DNA from: a virus
DNA: 53,142 nucleotides
Strand: one strand, 5' to 3'
IMG/VR virus record: IMGVR_UViG_3300034682_000455
Span: 1-53,142 of that record
In this document: positions 39,918 through 47,988 of the stretch, one piece after another
How the letters are laid out: every line of letters begins with the position of its first letter
Position numbering within the stretch: the stretch's first letter is position 1
The notes under the pieces: generated by a model
Databases searched by the model: none
What the model was told of the DNA's origin: nothing
The model's input: the letters and a program-made list of their open reading frames with translations, nothing else
Program-made: the position numbers and the translations under genes

Positions 39918-40209
39918 GCTTTTCCCAGCAAAAGGCAAGGAAGCTGGCCAGGAACACCAGACTGGCCAGCGCCAACGCCCACTTGAAGGTGATGATCAGC
40001 CAGCCCACAAACAAACACGCCCCAAGGCAGCCCCAGCCTTTGGCGCGTGATTGCTTAAAGCCATCCTTGACGATGACGTAGACAAGGAAGGCATAGAAAA
40101 ACAGGATCATCCCCAGGCCATCCCCTTGGCTGTATTCCATGTCGGCTTGCCAACTGGCGAGGGCAGCAGCTGGGCACAAGGCAAGGGCGAGGGTGGTTTG
40201 CTTGAGCAT
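39910..40209 (-). CDS. Small exported or membrane protein (99 residues)
   Basis: The protein starts MLKQTTLALALCPAAALASW, a good signal-peptide pattern with cleavage likely after ALA. Two hydrophobic segments follow (GMILFFYAFLVYVIVKDGF, CLGACLFVGWLIITFKWALA with LASLVFLASFLAF). It lies on the minus strand with its end overlapping the giant virion gene by 8 nt and is upstream of the antiporter cargo gene. No good ribosome site precedes AUG 40209. It may be a cargo gene for the lysogen envelope. No family is recognised. Confidence 0.5.
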   Translation of the reverse strand: MLKQTTLALALCPAAALASWQADMEYSQGDGLGMILFFYAFLVYVIVKDGFKQSRAKGWGCLGACLFVGWLIITFKWALALASLVFLASFLAFCWEKLK

Positions 40210-40368
40210 GCCGGATTATGTGGGCGGGCACTCTCGCAGTGCATTCCGCCCATCCTCCGGTGGCCTCGGTATGGTCGTAACAGAAGCCAATCCACTTCCA
40301 AATTAGATGGCTCTGCTTTCGACCCATAGCAGTCATTAGCTAGTGATAGAGGGCAAAGTTTTAGTGCT

Positions 40369-41448
40369 CTATCCTTTCTTTACTGGGCGGCGGATCAACA
40401 CAACAACCAGCGTCACGACCGTCAGCGGTACGACGAAGCTGAGCATGACGCCCGAGAATGCTGGCAGCGCATCGTGCTGCTGCGCGGCCATGATCAAGTA
40501 AGCCACGTATGCGACGTAGTAGCCCAGAAAGACCCCGCCTTCCCAGCGAGCGATCTCGCGACCAGTCATGAACACGGGGAGGCAGGCAAACGACACTGCC
40601 ACCATGACCCAGATGTCAAAGGCCAGCAGCGATGGAGCCATGTCCAACCCCAGGTCACCCGACACTAGGCCCGAGACACCCAGGCAGCCCAGAATGTTGA
40701 AGGTATTGCTTCCCACCACATTGCCTACTGCGATGTCCCGTTCGCCCTTGATGACTGCGGCGATGCTGGTGGCAACCTCGGGCATGCTGGTACCAGCGGC
40801 AACGATGGTCAGCCCAATGATCAGGTCGCTCACACCCATGGCCTTTGCGAAACTCACCGATGCTTGCACTAGGTACTCGGAGCCGAACACTAACGCAGCT
40901 AGGCCAGCGGCAATCAGCAGCAACTGAACCAGCAACCGATCGTCCCAGGCGCCGGGGGCAGAGGGTTTGATCTCACCCGCGTATTCGTCCTTGGCGAGCT
41001 GGGTTTCGCGCCGTGACTGCACGATCAGGAACACTGTGTAAGACACCAGCAGCACGAAGAGAAAACCGCCATCGAAAAACGAAAGTTGACCGTCCAACCC
41101 CAAGGCGAGCAAGAGAAAACATGCACCGATCATGATCGGTACCTCCTGGCGTATCAGCTGAATGTTGACCACCAGCGGTGCAATCAACGCGCTGATGCCA
41201 AGGATGAACAGAACGTTGAATATGTTGCTGCCCACCACGTTGCCAATGGCAATGTCGGTTTTCCCATCGAGCACGGCCCCCACGCTGACTGCAACCTCGG
41301 GTGCGCTTGTGCCGAGCGCAACGATCGTCAGTCCCACGACCAGCGGACTGATGCCAAACGACAGGGCCAGCTTGGAAGAGCCTCGCACCAACAAGCTGGC
41401 ACCCATGACCAGCAAGAAAAGCCCGCCGAGAAATAGAAGGATGTTCAT
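40369..41448 (-). CDS. Calcium/sodium antiporter (CaCA family, YrbG-like)
   Basis: The 359-residue protein has two inverted halves, each with the alpha-repeat motif: GTSAPEVAVSVGAVLDGKTD with IAIGNVVGSNIFN in the first (about 47-80) and GTSMPEVATSIAAVIKGERD with IAVGNVVGSNTFN in the second. It has about ten membrane helices and is full length for bacterial CaCA exchangers. Such proteins move calcium out in exchange for sodium or protons. The gene runs against the late operon, between the giant virion gene and the tail genes. It has no virion role that I know and looks like bacterial cargo. The upstream ribosome site is unclear. Confidence 0.93.
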   Translation of the reverse strand: MNILLFLGGLFLLVMGASLLVRGSSKLALSFGISPLVVGLTIVALGTSAPEVAVSVGAVLDGKTDIAIGNVVGSNIFNVLFILGISALIAPLVVNIQLIRQEVPIMIGACFLLLALGLDGQLSFFDGGFLFVLLVSYTVFLIVQSRRETQLAKDEYAGEIKPSAPGAWDDRLLVQLLLIAAGLAALVFGSEYLVQASVSFAKAMGVSDLIIGLTIVAAGTSMPEVATSIAAVIKGERDIAVGNVVGSNTFNILGCLGVSGLVSGDLGLDMAPSLLAFDIWVMVAVSFACLPVFMTGREIARWEGGVFLGYYVAYVAYLIMAAQQHDALPAFSGVMLSFVVPLTVVTLVVVLIRRPVKKG

Positions 41449-41633
41449 GACTGAGCACTGTAGCTAAGAATCAAGTGGCACAGCTTACCAGGCGCGTACC
41501 TTTATCGAGCCTCCATGCATGCCATAGCTCGCCATAAGTCCTCCTTATAGAGCGTCGGCTTCTGGCCGATAGTCGACGCACAACACCAGATGAAGACTGT
41601 ATAGCTTGGCCGTTACACCCAGAGCAATTTTGA

Positions 41634-41671
41634 AAGCCTCAACTGCGCATGCAGTTGGGGCTTCTTTGTTT
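41634..41671 (+). terminator. Terminator upstream of motif 6
   Basis: AAGCC-T-CAACTGC (41634-41646) pairs with GCAGTTG-G-GGCTT (41651-41663) around GCAT, followed by CTTTGTTT. Motif copy 6 begins 2 nt later. Confidence 0.75.
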
Positions 41672-41672
41672 C

Positions 41673-41687
41673 ACCCCGGCTAGGGGT
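41673..41687 (+). promoter_or_regulatory. Late-block motif, copy 6
   Basis: ACCCCGGCTAGGGGT, in which CACCCC and GGGGTG form a 6-bp hairpin around GGCTA. It lies 160 nt before the tail gene start at 41850. Confidence 0.65.
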
Positions 41688-41849
41688 GGCAGCAAGTGGC
41701 AGGCCTGGAGAGACTGGCGCCAGTTTCAGTAGGCCGGCCATTCCCATTTGCTTTTGGCGATCACTCCGCACGGATTGGTGGCTGCTGATTTTCCAAGTGC
41801 GCGGATCCTGGTCTGTGCACCTTCAGCAACCTCGTGAAGGAGTGCCACC

Positions 41850-42251
41850 ATGGCCGACACCCTGTACCCCAAAGGCAAGGAAAAACTGCTCCGCGCCCAG
41901 ATCAACATGGACAACGACACCATCTGCGCGGTGCTGCTGTCCGATGGCTACGTCTTGTCTGCCGCGCATGAGTTCCTGGCTAGCGTTGCCGCGTTCACGG
42001 TGGGCGATCCGGTGGAGCTGGCCGGCAAGTCCACTGCCGGTGGCGTTTTTGACTGCAACGACCCCGAGTTTCTGGCACTGCCCGCGGGCCAGGTGGCCCA
42101 GGCCGTGGTGATCTACAAGAACACCGGCGTGCCCGAAACCTCCGCACTGATTGGCTACTTCGACAACGTGACCGGCTTCCCCGCACAGACCAATGGCGGC
42201 AATTTGCTGGTGCGCATCAGCAACGGCGCCAACAAGCTGTTTGCCCTGTAA
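41850..42251 (+). CDS. Tail-region structural protein (133 residues)
   Basis: The protein starts MADTLYPKGKEKLLRAQINM and contains DNDTICAVLLSDGYVLSAAH, then VAAFTVGDPVELAGKSTAGG with QAVVIYKNTGVPETSALIGY and GGNLLVRISNGANKLFAL. The beta-rich sequence ending in a FDN...NGGNLLVRI...G pattern is typical of phage tail or decoration proteins that come before fibre genes. GAAGGAGTGCCACC precedes AUG 41850. It is the first gene of the tail block after motif 6. The exact role is unknown. Confidence 0.7.
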   Translation: MADTLYPKGKEKLLRAQINMDNDTICAVLLSDGYVLSAAHEFLASVAAFTVGDPVELAGKSTAGGVFDCNDPEFLALPAGQVAQAVVIYKNTGVPETSALIGYFDNVTGFPAQTNGGNLLVRISNGANKLFAL

Positions 42252-42263
42252 GGAGCCACTGAC

Positions 42264-43433
42264 ATGACGCACAAACTCGCTGCCCGTGTGGGGGCACAAA
42301 GCGCCGTGGTGGGCACCGCGGCCGTGACCTTTGGTGCTGCGCTGGCTGCGCACAAGGCCTTTGGCGCAGTGCTGGCCACGGGCGATACCACCGAATACCT
42401 GCTGTATGCGTGTGACGCTAATGGCGCGGCCACTGGCGCATGGGAAGTAGGCGTGGGGACGTACTACGGCCCCGACGATGTGGGTGGCGAGCGCCTGGAG
42501 CGCACCACCGTGCACGAAAACTCCGCCGGCACGGCCGTGGCCATCGACTTTGCGGCCGGGGACAAGCGCGTCGTGATCACGCCGCTGGCCTCGCGCCTGG
42601 CCATGATCCCGCCCGGTGGGGCCGAGGGCCAGATGCTGGCGCTGGATGCCACCACGGGCAAACTCAAGTGGGTGGACGCGCCTTCAGGCGGTGGTGGTAC
42701 GCCTTTGCTGCCGCTGCCCGACTACCGCTTGTTCCTGTTTGTGCGCGATGACGGCAGCGACACCAACACTGGGCTGGAGAACACAGCCGGTGGCGCCTTG
42801 AAAACGCTGGATGCAGCCTTGGCCAAGGTCTATACCTACGACATCCCCGAAGGCGACACTGTGACGATTACGTTCGGCAGTGGCACCTACTCCTGCTACG
42901 ACTTCCCGCAGCCCGCCAGCCACCCGCTGGAGTTCACGATCTCCTTGGAGCCTGATTCCGCCGCGACCGTGGTGTTTGACGTTCTGGGGCTTGGGATCAC
43001 CAAGCAGTTGGTCGAGGCCGAGAATGTTCGCATTTGCAAGTCCAACTTGAAGAACGCGGCGCTGTACGACATAACCTTGGGCGACGCTGTGGACGGCGTT
43101 TCAGACGCCACGCTCACTGTGAGCAAGGACGGCAATGTGGCCGTCTACGGCTGCACTGCTGTGGGGGACTGCCGCCAGCGCTTTGTGACGGAACAGGGCG
43201 CCAAGCTGGAGGTTTACACCTTGTCGTTCTCCGCCGGTTCGCACCACAGCACCGCAGTGTGTGAGCTGGGCCCCTTTTCAGAGATTGCCCTTGTTGATTT
43301 CACCGGAACAACCACCGGCAAGAAGTTCAACATGGCCAGTTTCAGCATCCTGCGCTCGCCGGGTGAGGGTGGTATGGCGGCGCTGCCCGGTGATAGCGAT
43401 GGCTATCTGCCCACTGCCGGATATGTGATCTAA
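42264..43433 (+). CDS. Probable tail fibre or spike protein
   Basis: The 389-residue protein starts MTHKLAARVGAQSAVVGTAA and its N-terminal 100 residues (TTEYLLYACDANGAATGAWE, VGVGTYYGPDDVGGERLERT) match the virion-anchoring domain found at the front of many fibre proteins. The rest is a beta-rich region with repeated strands (TVTITFGSGTYSCYDFPQPA, KLEVYTLSFSAGSHHSTAVC), suggestive of a parallel beta helix. It could bind the host surface. The gene is short for a spike, and a separate receptor-binding gene is not seen. Confidence 0.65.
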   Translation: MTHKLAARVGAQSAVVGTAAVTFGAALAAHKAFGAVLATGDTTEYLLYACDANGAATGAWEVGVGTYYGPDDVGGERLERTTVHENSAGTAVAIDFAAGDKRVVITPLASRLAMIPPGGAEGQMLALDATTGKLKWVDAPSGGGGTPLLPLPDYRLFLFVRDDGSDTNTGLENTAGGALKTLDAALAKVYTYDIPEGDTVTITFGSGTYSCYDFPQPASHPLEFTISLEPDSAATVVFDVLGLGITKQLVEAENVRICKSNLKNAALYDITLGDAVDGVSDATLTVSKDGNVAVYGCTAVGDCRQRFVTEQGAKLEVYTLSFSAGSHHSTAVCELGPFSEIALVDFTGTTTGKKFNMASFSILRSPGEGGMAALPGDSDGYLPTAGYVI

Positions 43434-43443
43434 GGCGCTGACC

Positions 43444-44295
43444 ATGGCTGTTGCGACCTCTGCCCTGGGCGTCCATGCCATTGCCGGCGGGGTGCCGGCC
43501 GCCGCCCCGGCGCCCAGCGTGGCGGCCGTGCTGCTGGATGCCGGCGCCCTGGGGGCCTGCGCCATCGGCTTTGCCGCCCTGGGCGCCGAGGTGCTGCAGG
43601 TGGCCAGCCCGCCACCGCCCGCCCAGGCGGTGCTGCGCAGCGCCGGCGCCATCGGGGCGTTGGCCATCGGTGACGGCGCCCTGGGGGCAGTGGAGCTGAC
43701 GGCCGGCACGCCCGAAGCTCCCACCCAGGAGGTCCACGCCCAGGGCCTGCTGGCCACGCGCTTCGGTGGCCCGCACACGGCACAGCCCTGGTATGGACCC
43801 GCCGGCGGCCTGGCCCCGGTGCGCTTTGGCGCCGCGGCGCTGCAGCTGCGGGCCGAGGGCCTGGGCCTGCAGCAGCCGTTGGCGCAGTTCGGCGGGGCCG
43901 TGGCCTCCCAGGTGTTCGTGCGTGAGCAGGGGATGGCGCCACAAACCCGGTTCCCCGGCGCTCTGCTGGTGCAGGTGGTGCACGCGGCCGGGGCTGCGCC
44001 TTCGGCCCGCATGGGGGGCCTGTCCGCGGGCAGCGTAGCCAGCCTGCAAGGTGCTGGGCCGCTGGCCCAACTGGGCCCGCTGTCGGCGCAGCTGGTGGTG
44101 CAGGCCCAGGGCATGGCCTCTCAAACCCGCTTCGGCGGCGCCACGGCGCTGGGCAAATCCGAGGCCATCACCGAGGGCTACCAAGGCACCCAGTACGGGC
44201 AGCTGGCGCTGGCGCGCACGACCGTGTTCGCGCATTCCCTGCCGCCGACCACGCGGTTTTCACGGCACCAACTGCAATGGGGGCAGCGATGCTGA
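43444..44295 (+). CDS. Structural protein with about 20-residue repeats
   Basis: The 283-residue protein is poor in charged residues and has repeats of about 19-21 residues around TRFGG or similar: LLATRFGGPH, LAPVRFGAAA, QPLAQFGGAV, APQTRFPGAL, APSARMGGLS, GPLAQLGPLS, ASQTRFGGAT and finally PPTTRFSRHQ. These suggest a beta-solenoid or multi-copy fold. The first 80 residues are Ala/Gly-rich. The start AUG 43444 follows the fibre gene by 10 nt. It overlaps the next gene by 7 nt. I do not recognise the family; a tail location is inferred. Confidence 0.55.
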   Translation: MAVATSALGVHAIAGGVPAAAPAPSVAAVLLDAGALGACAIGFAALGAEVLQVASPPPPAQAVLRSAGAIGALAIGDGALGAVELTAGTPEAPTQEVHAQGLLATRFGGPHTAQPWYGPAGGLAPVRFGAAALQLRAEGLGLQQPLAQFGGAVASQVFVREQGMAPQTRFPGALLVQVVHAAGAAPSARMGGLSAGSVASLQGAGPLAQLGPLSAQLVVQAQGMASQTRFGGATALGKSEAITEGYQGTQYGQLALARTTVFAHSLPPTTRFSRHQLQWGQRC

Positions 44296-45464
44296 CACTC
44301 AAGAAATTCACCGGCATCAACAACGTGATGCCCCTGGCCCGCCAGGGCAAAACCGAGCTGGCCAGCGCCCGCAATGTGGAAATCGGTCTGAGCGAGGAAG
44401 TCCGCCGCCGAGCAGGTTATGTGCGCCTGGATGACAACTGCCACAAGAATTTGTGGCAATCGCCGCATTTCATGCTCTTTACCTGTGGTGGCGACCTCAC
44501 AGCCCTGCACCCGGACGGTACCCGCGCGCTGCTGTATCCGGCGCTGGGCATGGTCCGGGTCTGGTACTGCGACCTGCCCGATGGCCGGGTGGGTTTCAGC
44601 AACGGGCTGATCTGCGGCATCACCGATGGGCGCAGCTGCATGCCCTGGGGCGTGCCGCTGCCCCAGCAGGCGGGGCAGGCCCAGGCCGTGGCCGGCGGGC
44701 TGGATGCCGGCACCTACCTGTATGCCCTGGCCCATGTGCGTGACAGCGACGGGCTGGAGGGCGGGGCGGTGCTGGGCGGCCAGGTCGAGGTGCCCCAGGG
44801 CGGCGGCATCCTGATCCAAGGCCTGGCGGTCGAGCCCGGCCACGGCACCCAGGTCTACCTGTCCAGTCCCAACGGCAGCCAGCTGTTCCTGGCAGGCTTC
44901 ACCCCCGGCGGGGCCTTCAGCTTCCTGGGCACGGCCGACAACCTGACCGTGCCCTGCCGCACCGAGCACCTGATGCCGGCCATGCCCGGGCGCCTGATGA
45001 CCTGGTGGAACGGCCGCGTGCTGGTGGCCGATGGCAGCGTGCTGCGCGCCTCCATGCCCTTCCAGCCCGAGCTGTTCAATGGCCTGGGCGACTTCTACCA
45101 GTTCACCGCGCCCATCACCGCCGTGCAGCCGGTGGACGATGGCGTGTGGGTGGGCACCGAGCGTGAGCTGGCATTCCTGGCCGGCAGCAGCTTTGACGGT
45201 TTGGCCTACCGCAATGTCAGCAACGAGGGCGTGGTGCTGGGCTCGGGCGTGAGCGTGCCGGGCGACATGGTGGGCTTGGGTGATGGCGGGCGCGGCTCGG
45301 GCACCGCCATGCTGTGCATCCTGGGCGGCAGCATCACCGCCGGCCTCAACAGTGGCACCCTGCGCCGCATCACCCAGGGCCGCTACCAGACGGCCGCGCG
45401 CGAAGTGGCCGCCACGTTCCGGCTTGAAAACGGGGTGCCCCAGTACCTGGCCGTGGAGCAGTGA
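44289..45464 (+). CDS. Tail hub- or tube-like protein (391 residues)
   Basis: The protein starts MLTLKKFTGINNVMPLARQG and has ELASARNVEIGLSEEVRRRA and GYVRLDDNCHKNLW at the front, typical of podovirus tail proteins that begin KFxGINNxxxxxxxxxxxLxxAxNVxIxxxGxxxRRxGY. The middle has beta-propeller-like segments (PGRLMTWWNGRVLVADGSVL, FYQFTAPITAVQPVDDGVWV). It may form the tail hub or tube. The start overlaps the previous gene, and the stop overlaps the AUG of the next gene, so the tail genes are coupled. Confidence 0.7.
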   Translation: MLTLKKFTGINNVMPLARQGKTELASARNVEIGLSEEVRRRAGYVRLDDNCHKNLWQSPHFMLFTCGGDLTALHPDGTRALLYPALGMVRVWYCDLPDGRVGFSNGLICGITDGRSCMPWGVPLPQQAGQAQAVAGGLDAGTYLYALAHVRDSDGLEGGAVLGGQVEVPQGGGILIQGLAVEPGHGTQVYLSSPNGSQLFLAGFTPGGAFSFLGTADNLTVPCRTEHLMPAMPGRLMTWWNGRVLVADGSVLRASMPFQPELFNGLGDFYQFTAPITAVQPVDDGVWVGTERELAFLAGSSFDGLAYRNVSNEGVVLGSGVSVPGDMVGLGDGGRGSGTAMLCILGGSITAGLNSGTLRRITQGRYQTAAREVAATFRLENGVPQYLAVEQ

Positions 45465-47545
45465 TGCTGAACAACCCGTTCTGGCTCCAGCTCGATGGCA
45501 CCCCGACCGAGGCGCGCCCCCCGGCGGCCCTGCGCGTGCTGCAGCGGCCGATTTCCAAGGCGCAGCTGGCCGGCGTGCAGCACCTGTATGGCCTGTTCGC
45601 TGCGCAGATGCGCCTGTCGGTGGCCCCCGGCCAGCAGTGGGAGCGCTTCTTGCCGGATGGCACGCGGGTGCTGCTGCGCTCGCATCGCGGGAAGGACGAG
45701 GTGCTGGTGTGGCCAGCGGACGGCGATAAAGACGAGCATGTATGGTTCTTTGCGCCGTACAACCGACTGCTTACTTTCAGCAATGTGCAAAAGCAGGGCT
45801 CGGTGCGCCGCTCAGACAGAAGTGTTCGCAGCGTTCAGTCCTTGGACGGGGTGCTGTCCTCTTGGGAAGTCGTCGTCGGCACTGGCACCGTCAACAACGC
45901 GAAGCTATCGAAGTTGGCGCGGACCGAGAAAGAGCAAGCCACCGGGTACACCCACGTTAAGGCGTGGTCACACAATGGGGAGGACAAATGGCGCTACCTT
46001 CCCGGACTGGTGGATAAAAGGAATGTGTATCTAGGCACGTACCTGCATGGCAAGGTGAGCGCCAACGCAACAACGGGGCAGACTATTTCTGTAACCGGCG
46101 CCGCGCCCGTAGTCATCCCAGGCACGCGCCAGCGGCTGATGACGCCAAACACCAATTTGATCGCCTTGCCGGGACTGCCAGCGCCCAAGCCGCCTACCCA
46201 GTTGCTGGCTGCGCCCGTGGGCTTGCGCAATAAGGCCATCGTGTACGGCACCTCTCGGATGTATGACACGCTGACCAACACTGCGATTGGTGTTGGCATC
46301 CACCCTTACGCGCCAAACCTGCATGACCCACTTGGCAAGCGCGCATTGTTCATCGTGGAATGTGCGATTGAAGGCACGGCCCCCTATGCGAACTTGAACC
46401 CGGGTGGCGCGGCGTCTGTGGCCGGGACGAGCTACCACGACTATGCGGTGGTGCGTGTGCGCAGGCAGAACCCCAACAAGGCGCCTAAGACAAGCGTTCT
46501 TTTCGCGGGCAAGCTGGAATTTGTGTGCAACGCGCGCACCGCTTGGGTCTATTTCGCGCGGTATGTGACCTTCTCACCGGACGGCTCCAAGGTGTGCGTG
46601 GCCATCCACATGTACGCCGACTGGCAGCTGGCTGCGCGTGCGCACACCCTGCAAGACATTCGGGACAGCCTTGGCGTGGCTGCAGCGTGGGAGTTCACGC
46701 TATCGGGCGGCACTCAAAAAGACTGGCCGACGAGCCAGATGCGGCAGGTGGTCAGCCCGAGCGACCACAAGACAACTACCACTGTGGTGCAGCCCAAGCA
46801 GGTCTATTTTCGGGAGGCATCCGTATCGGAGGGGACCAGTACCATCACGGCGTATGGACCTAACGACGAGTATTTAAACGGCCAGTCGCGGTATTACGGG
46901 TCACAGAGCTTTGCCTATGTAGATCGGCTGACGGACGACTTTGTATCGGTGGTGGAGGAAAAACCACTGATGGCGGAGTACGGCAAAGACAGCACGCTCA
47001 AGGTCATCACAAACCGCATCACCCAGCAGACGGAGCTGACTGACCTCAAGCCCTACACGACCAAGCCCGCCTTTGTGGAGTATGACTGCATTTTGGGTGT
47101 GTCGTGGTACGTGCGGCCACCGGACTTTGTGGAGAGCTACGACTACTCGTTTGAGCAGAGCATCGAGCGAAGCATTCTGAGCAACGGCGCCCCGGTCTAT
47201 AGCGCCAAAACAACCCGGACTTATCGCCGGGGGGTGAAGGGCACCTTCACAGCTTCGCTGACGAATCCGCCGTGGACGGCCACTTACGAGTACCTTGATT
47301 ACACGCAGCCCCAGGCACTACCTACCGCCGATTCATTCAGGACAGTGCCCTTGGGCTCCAACAACACATTCATTGTGCTGGGGATGGCCAGATCGGGCGA
47401 TGGGCAGAACACGCGATTGATGGCCGTGGATCAGGTGCTAACAACGCTGGATGTGCTGCCCAAGGATTCCACGGGGCGCTATTGGTATTCGTGGAACCCC
47501 ATCACCGACGAAATTTCTTCCGGGGAGGGCACCGCTTGGTGCTGA
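45464..47545 (+). CDS. Large tail structural protein (693 residues)
   Basis: The protein starts MLNNPFWLQLDGTPTEARPP and continues LRVLQRPISKAQLAGVQHLY, QMRLSVAPGQQWERFLPDG. The rest is beta-rich with no recognised domain (VVIPGTRQRLMTPNTNLIAL, KAIVYGTSRMYDTLTNTAIG). Its AUG at 45464 shares a base with the stop codon of the preceding gene. Position and size suggest a tail or hub component. The middle (about 45750-47540) appears less GC-rich than the flanking tail genes, so it may have been exchanged. Confidence 0.65.
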   Translation: MLNNPFWLQLDGTPTEARPPAALRVLQRPISKAQLAGVQHLYGLFAAQMRLSVAPGQQWERFLPDGTRVLLRSHRGKDEVLVWPADGDKDEHVWFFAPYNRLLTFSNVQKQGSVRRSDRSVRSVQSLDGVLSSWEVVVGTGTVNNAKLSKLARTEKEQATGYTHVKAWSHNGEDKWRYLPGLVDKRNVYLGTYLHGKVSANATTGQTISVTGAAPVVIPGTRQRLMTPNTNLIALPGLPAPKPPTQLLAAPVGLRNKAIVYGTSRMYDTLTNTAIGVGIHPYAPNLHDPLGKRALFIVECAIEGTAPYANLNPGGAASVAGTSYHDYAVVRVRRQNPNKAPKTSVLFAGKLEFVCNARTAWVYFARYVTFSPDGSKVCVAIHMYADWQLAARAHTLQDIRDSLGVAAAWEFTLSGGTQKDWPTSQMRQVVSPSDHKTTTTVVQPKQVYFREASVSEGTSTITAYGPNDEYLNGQSRYYGSQSFAYVDRLTDDFVSVVEEKPLMAEYGKDSTLKVITNRITQQTELTDLKPYTTKPAFVEYDCILGVSWYVRPPDFVESYDYSFEQSIERSILSNGAPVYSAKTTRTYRRGVKGTFTASLTNPPWTATYEYLDYTQPQALPTADSFRTVPLGSNNTFIVLGMARSGDGQNTRLMAVDQVLTTLDVLPKDSTGRYWYSWNPITDEISSGEGTAWC

Positions 47546-47551
47546 ACTGAT

Positions 47552-47986
47552 ATGACCACCATCTGCATGAACACCCTCAATGGGGCAGTCACCGAGTTTG
47601 ACTGGAATTTTCAAAGCATCACCCCCACGCACGCCGGCGATGTGACCGGCCTGTATGCGCTGGGCGGCGATACCGATGCGGGCCGGCCGATTGACGCCAG
47701 CTTTATGACGCCATTGCTGCAGTGGCAGAGCAGCCTGCGCAAAGCCATGAGCGCGGTCTATTTCTCCATGTCCGGAGCGGGCGTGGGCAACTTGCATGTG
47801 CACGGCAAGGTGGGCCAGTGGGCCTATCCCTTCGCGGTGCGCGCTTCGGAGGTGTCCCGGGCTTCGCCGGGCCGCGGCATCTGCGAAAGCTACCTGGCCT
47901 TCGGCTTCAGCAACAAGGAAGGCGCGGCCTTCTCGATTGATGCCGTCGAGGTGGCCACCGTGGCATCCAACAACCGGAGGATCTGA
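47552..47986 (+). CDS. Hypothetical tail-region protein (144 residues)
   Basis: The protein starts MTTICMNTLNGAVTEFDWNF and contains THAGDVTGLYALGGDTDAGR, SMSGAGVGNLHVHGKVGQWA and GRGICESYLAFGFSNKEGAA. It is a compact beta-rich protein without a known domain. The gene follows the large tail gene by 6 nt and is followed by the coiled-coil gene after 2 nt. A structural role is likely from position only. Confidence 0.65.
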   Translation: MTTICMNTLNGAVTEFDWNFQSITPTHAGDVTGLYALGGDTDAGRPIDASFMTPLLQWQSSLRKAMSAVYFSMSGAGVGNLHVHGKVGQWAYPFAVRASEVSRASPGRGICESYLAFGFSNKEGAAFSIDAVEVATVASNNRRI

Positions 47987-47988
47987 AC

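Larger units (their letters stand above)
41449..41849. other. Flank with terminator and motif between antiporter and tail genes
   Basis: No gene is seen in this 400-nt stretch. It holds a sequence at 41550-41577 that aligns without gaps to the SulP flank at 27645-27672, then a terminator (41634-41671), motif copy 6 (41673-41687) and a perfect palindrome ACTGGCGCCAGT near 41714-41725. GAAGGAG before the tail gene start is the ribosome site. The first part probably came with the antiporter. Confidence 0.45.
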
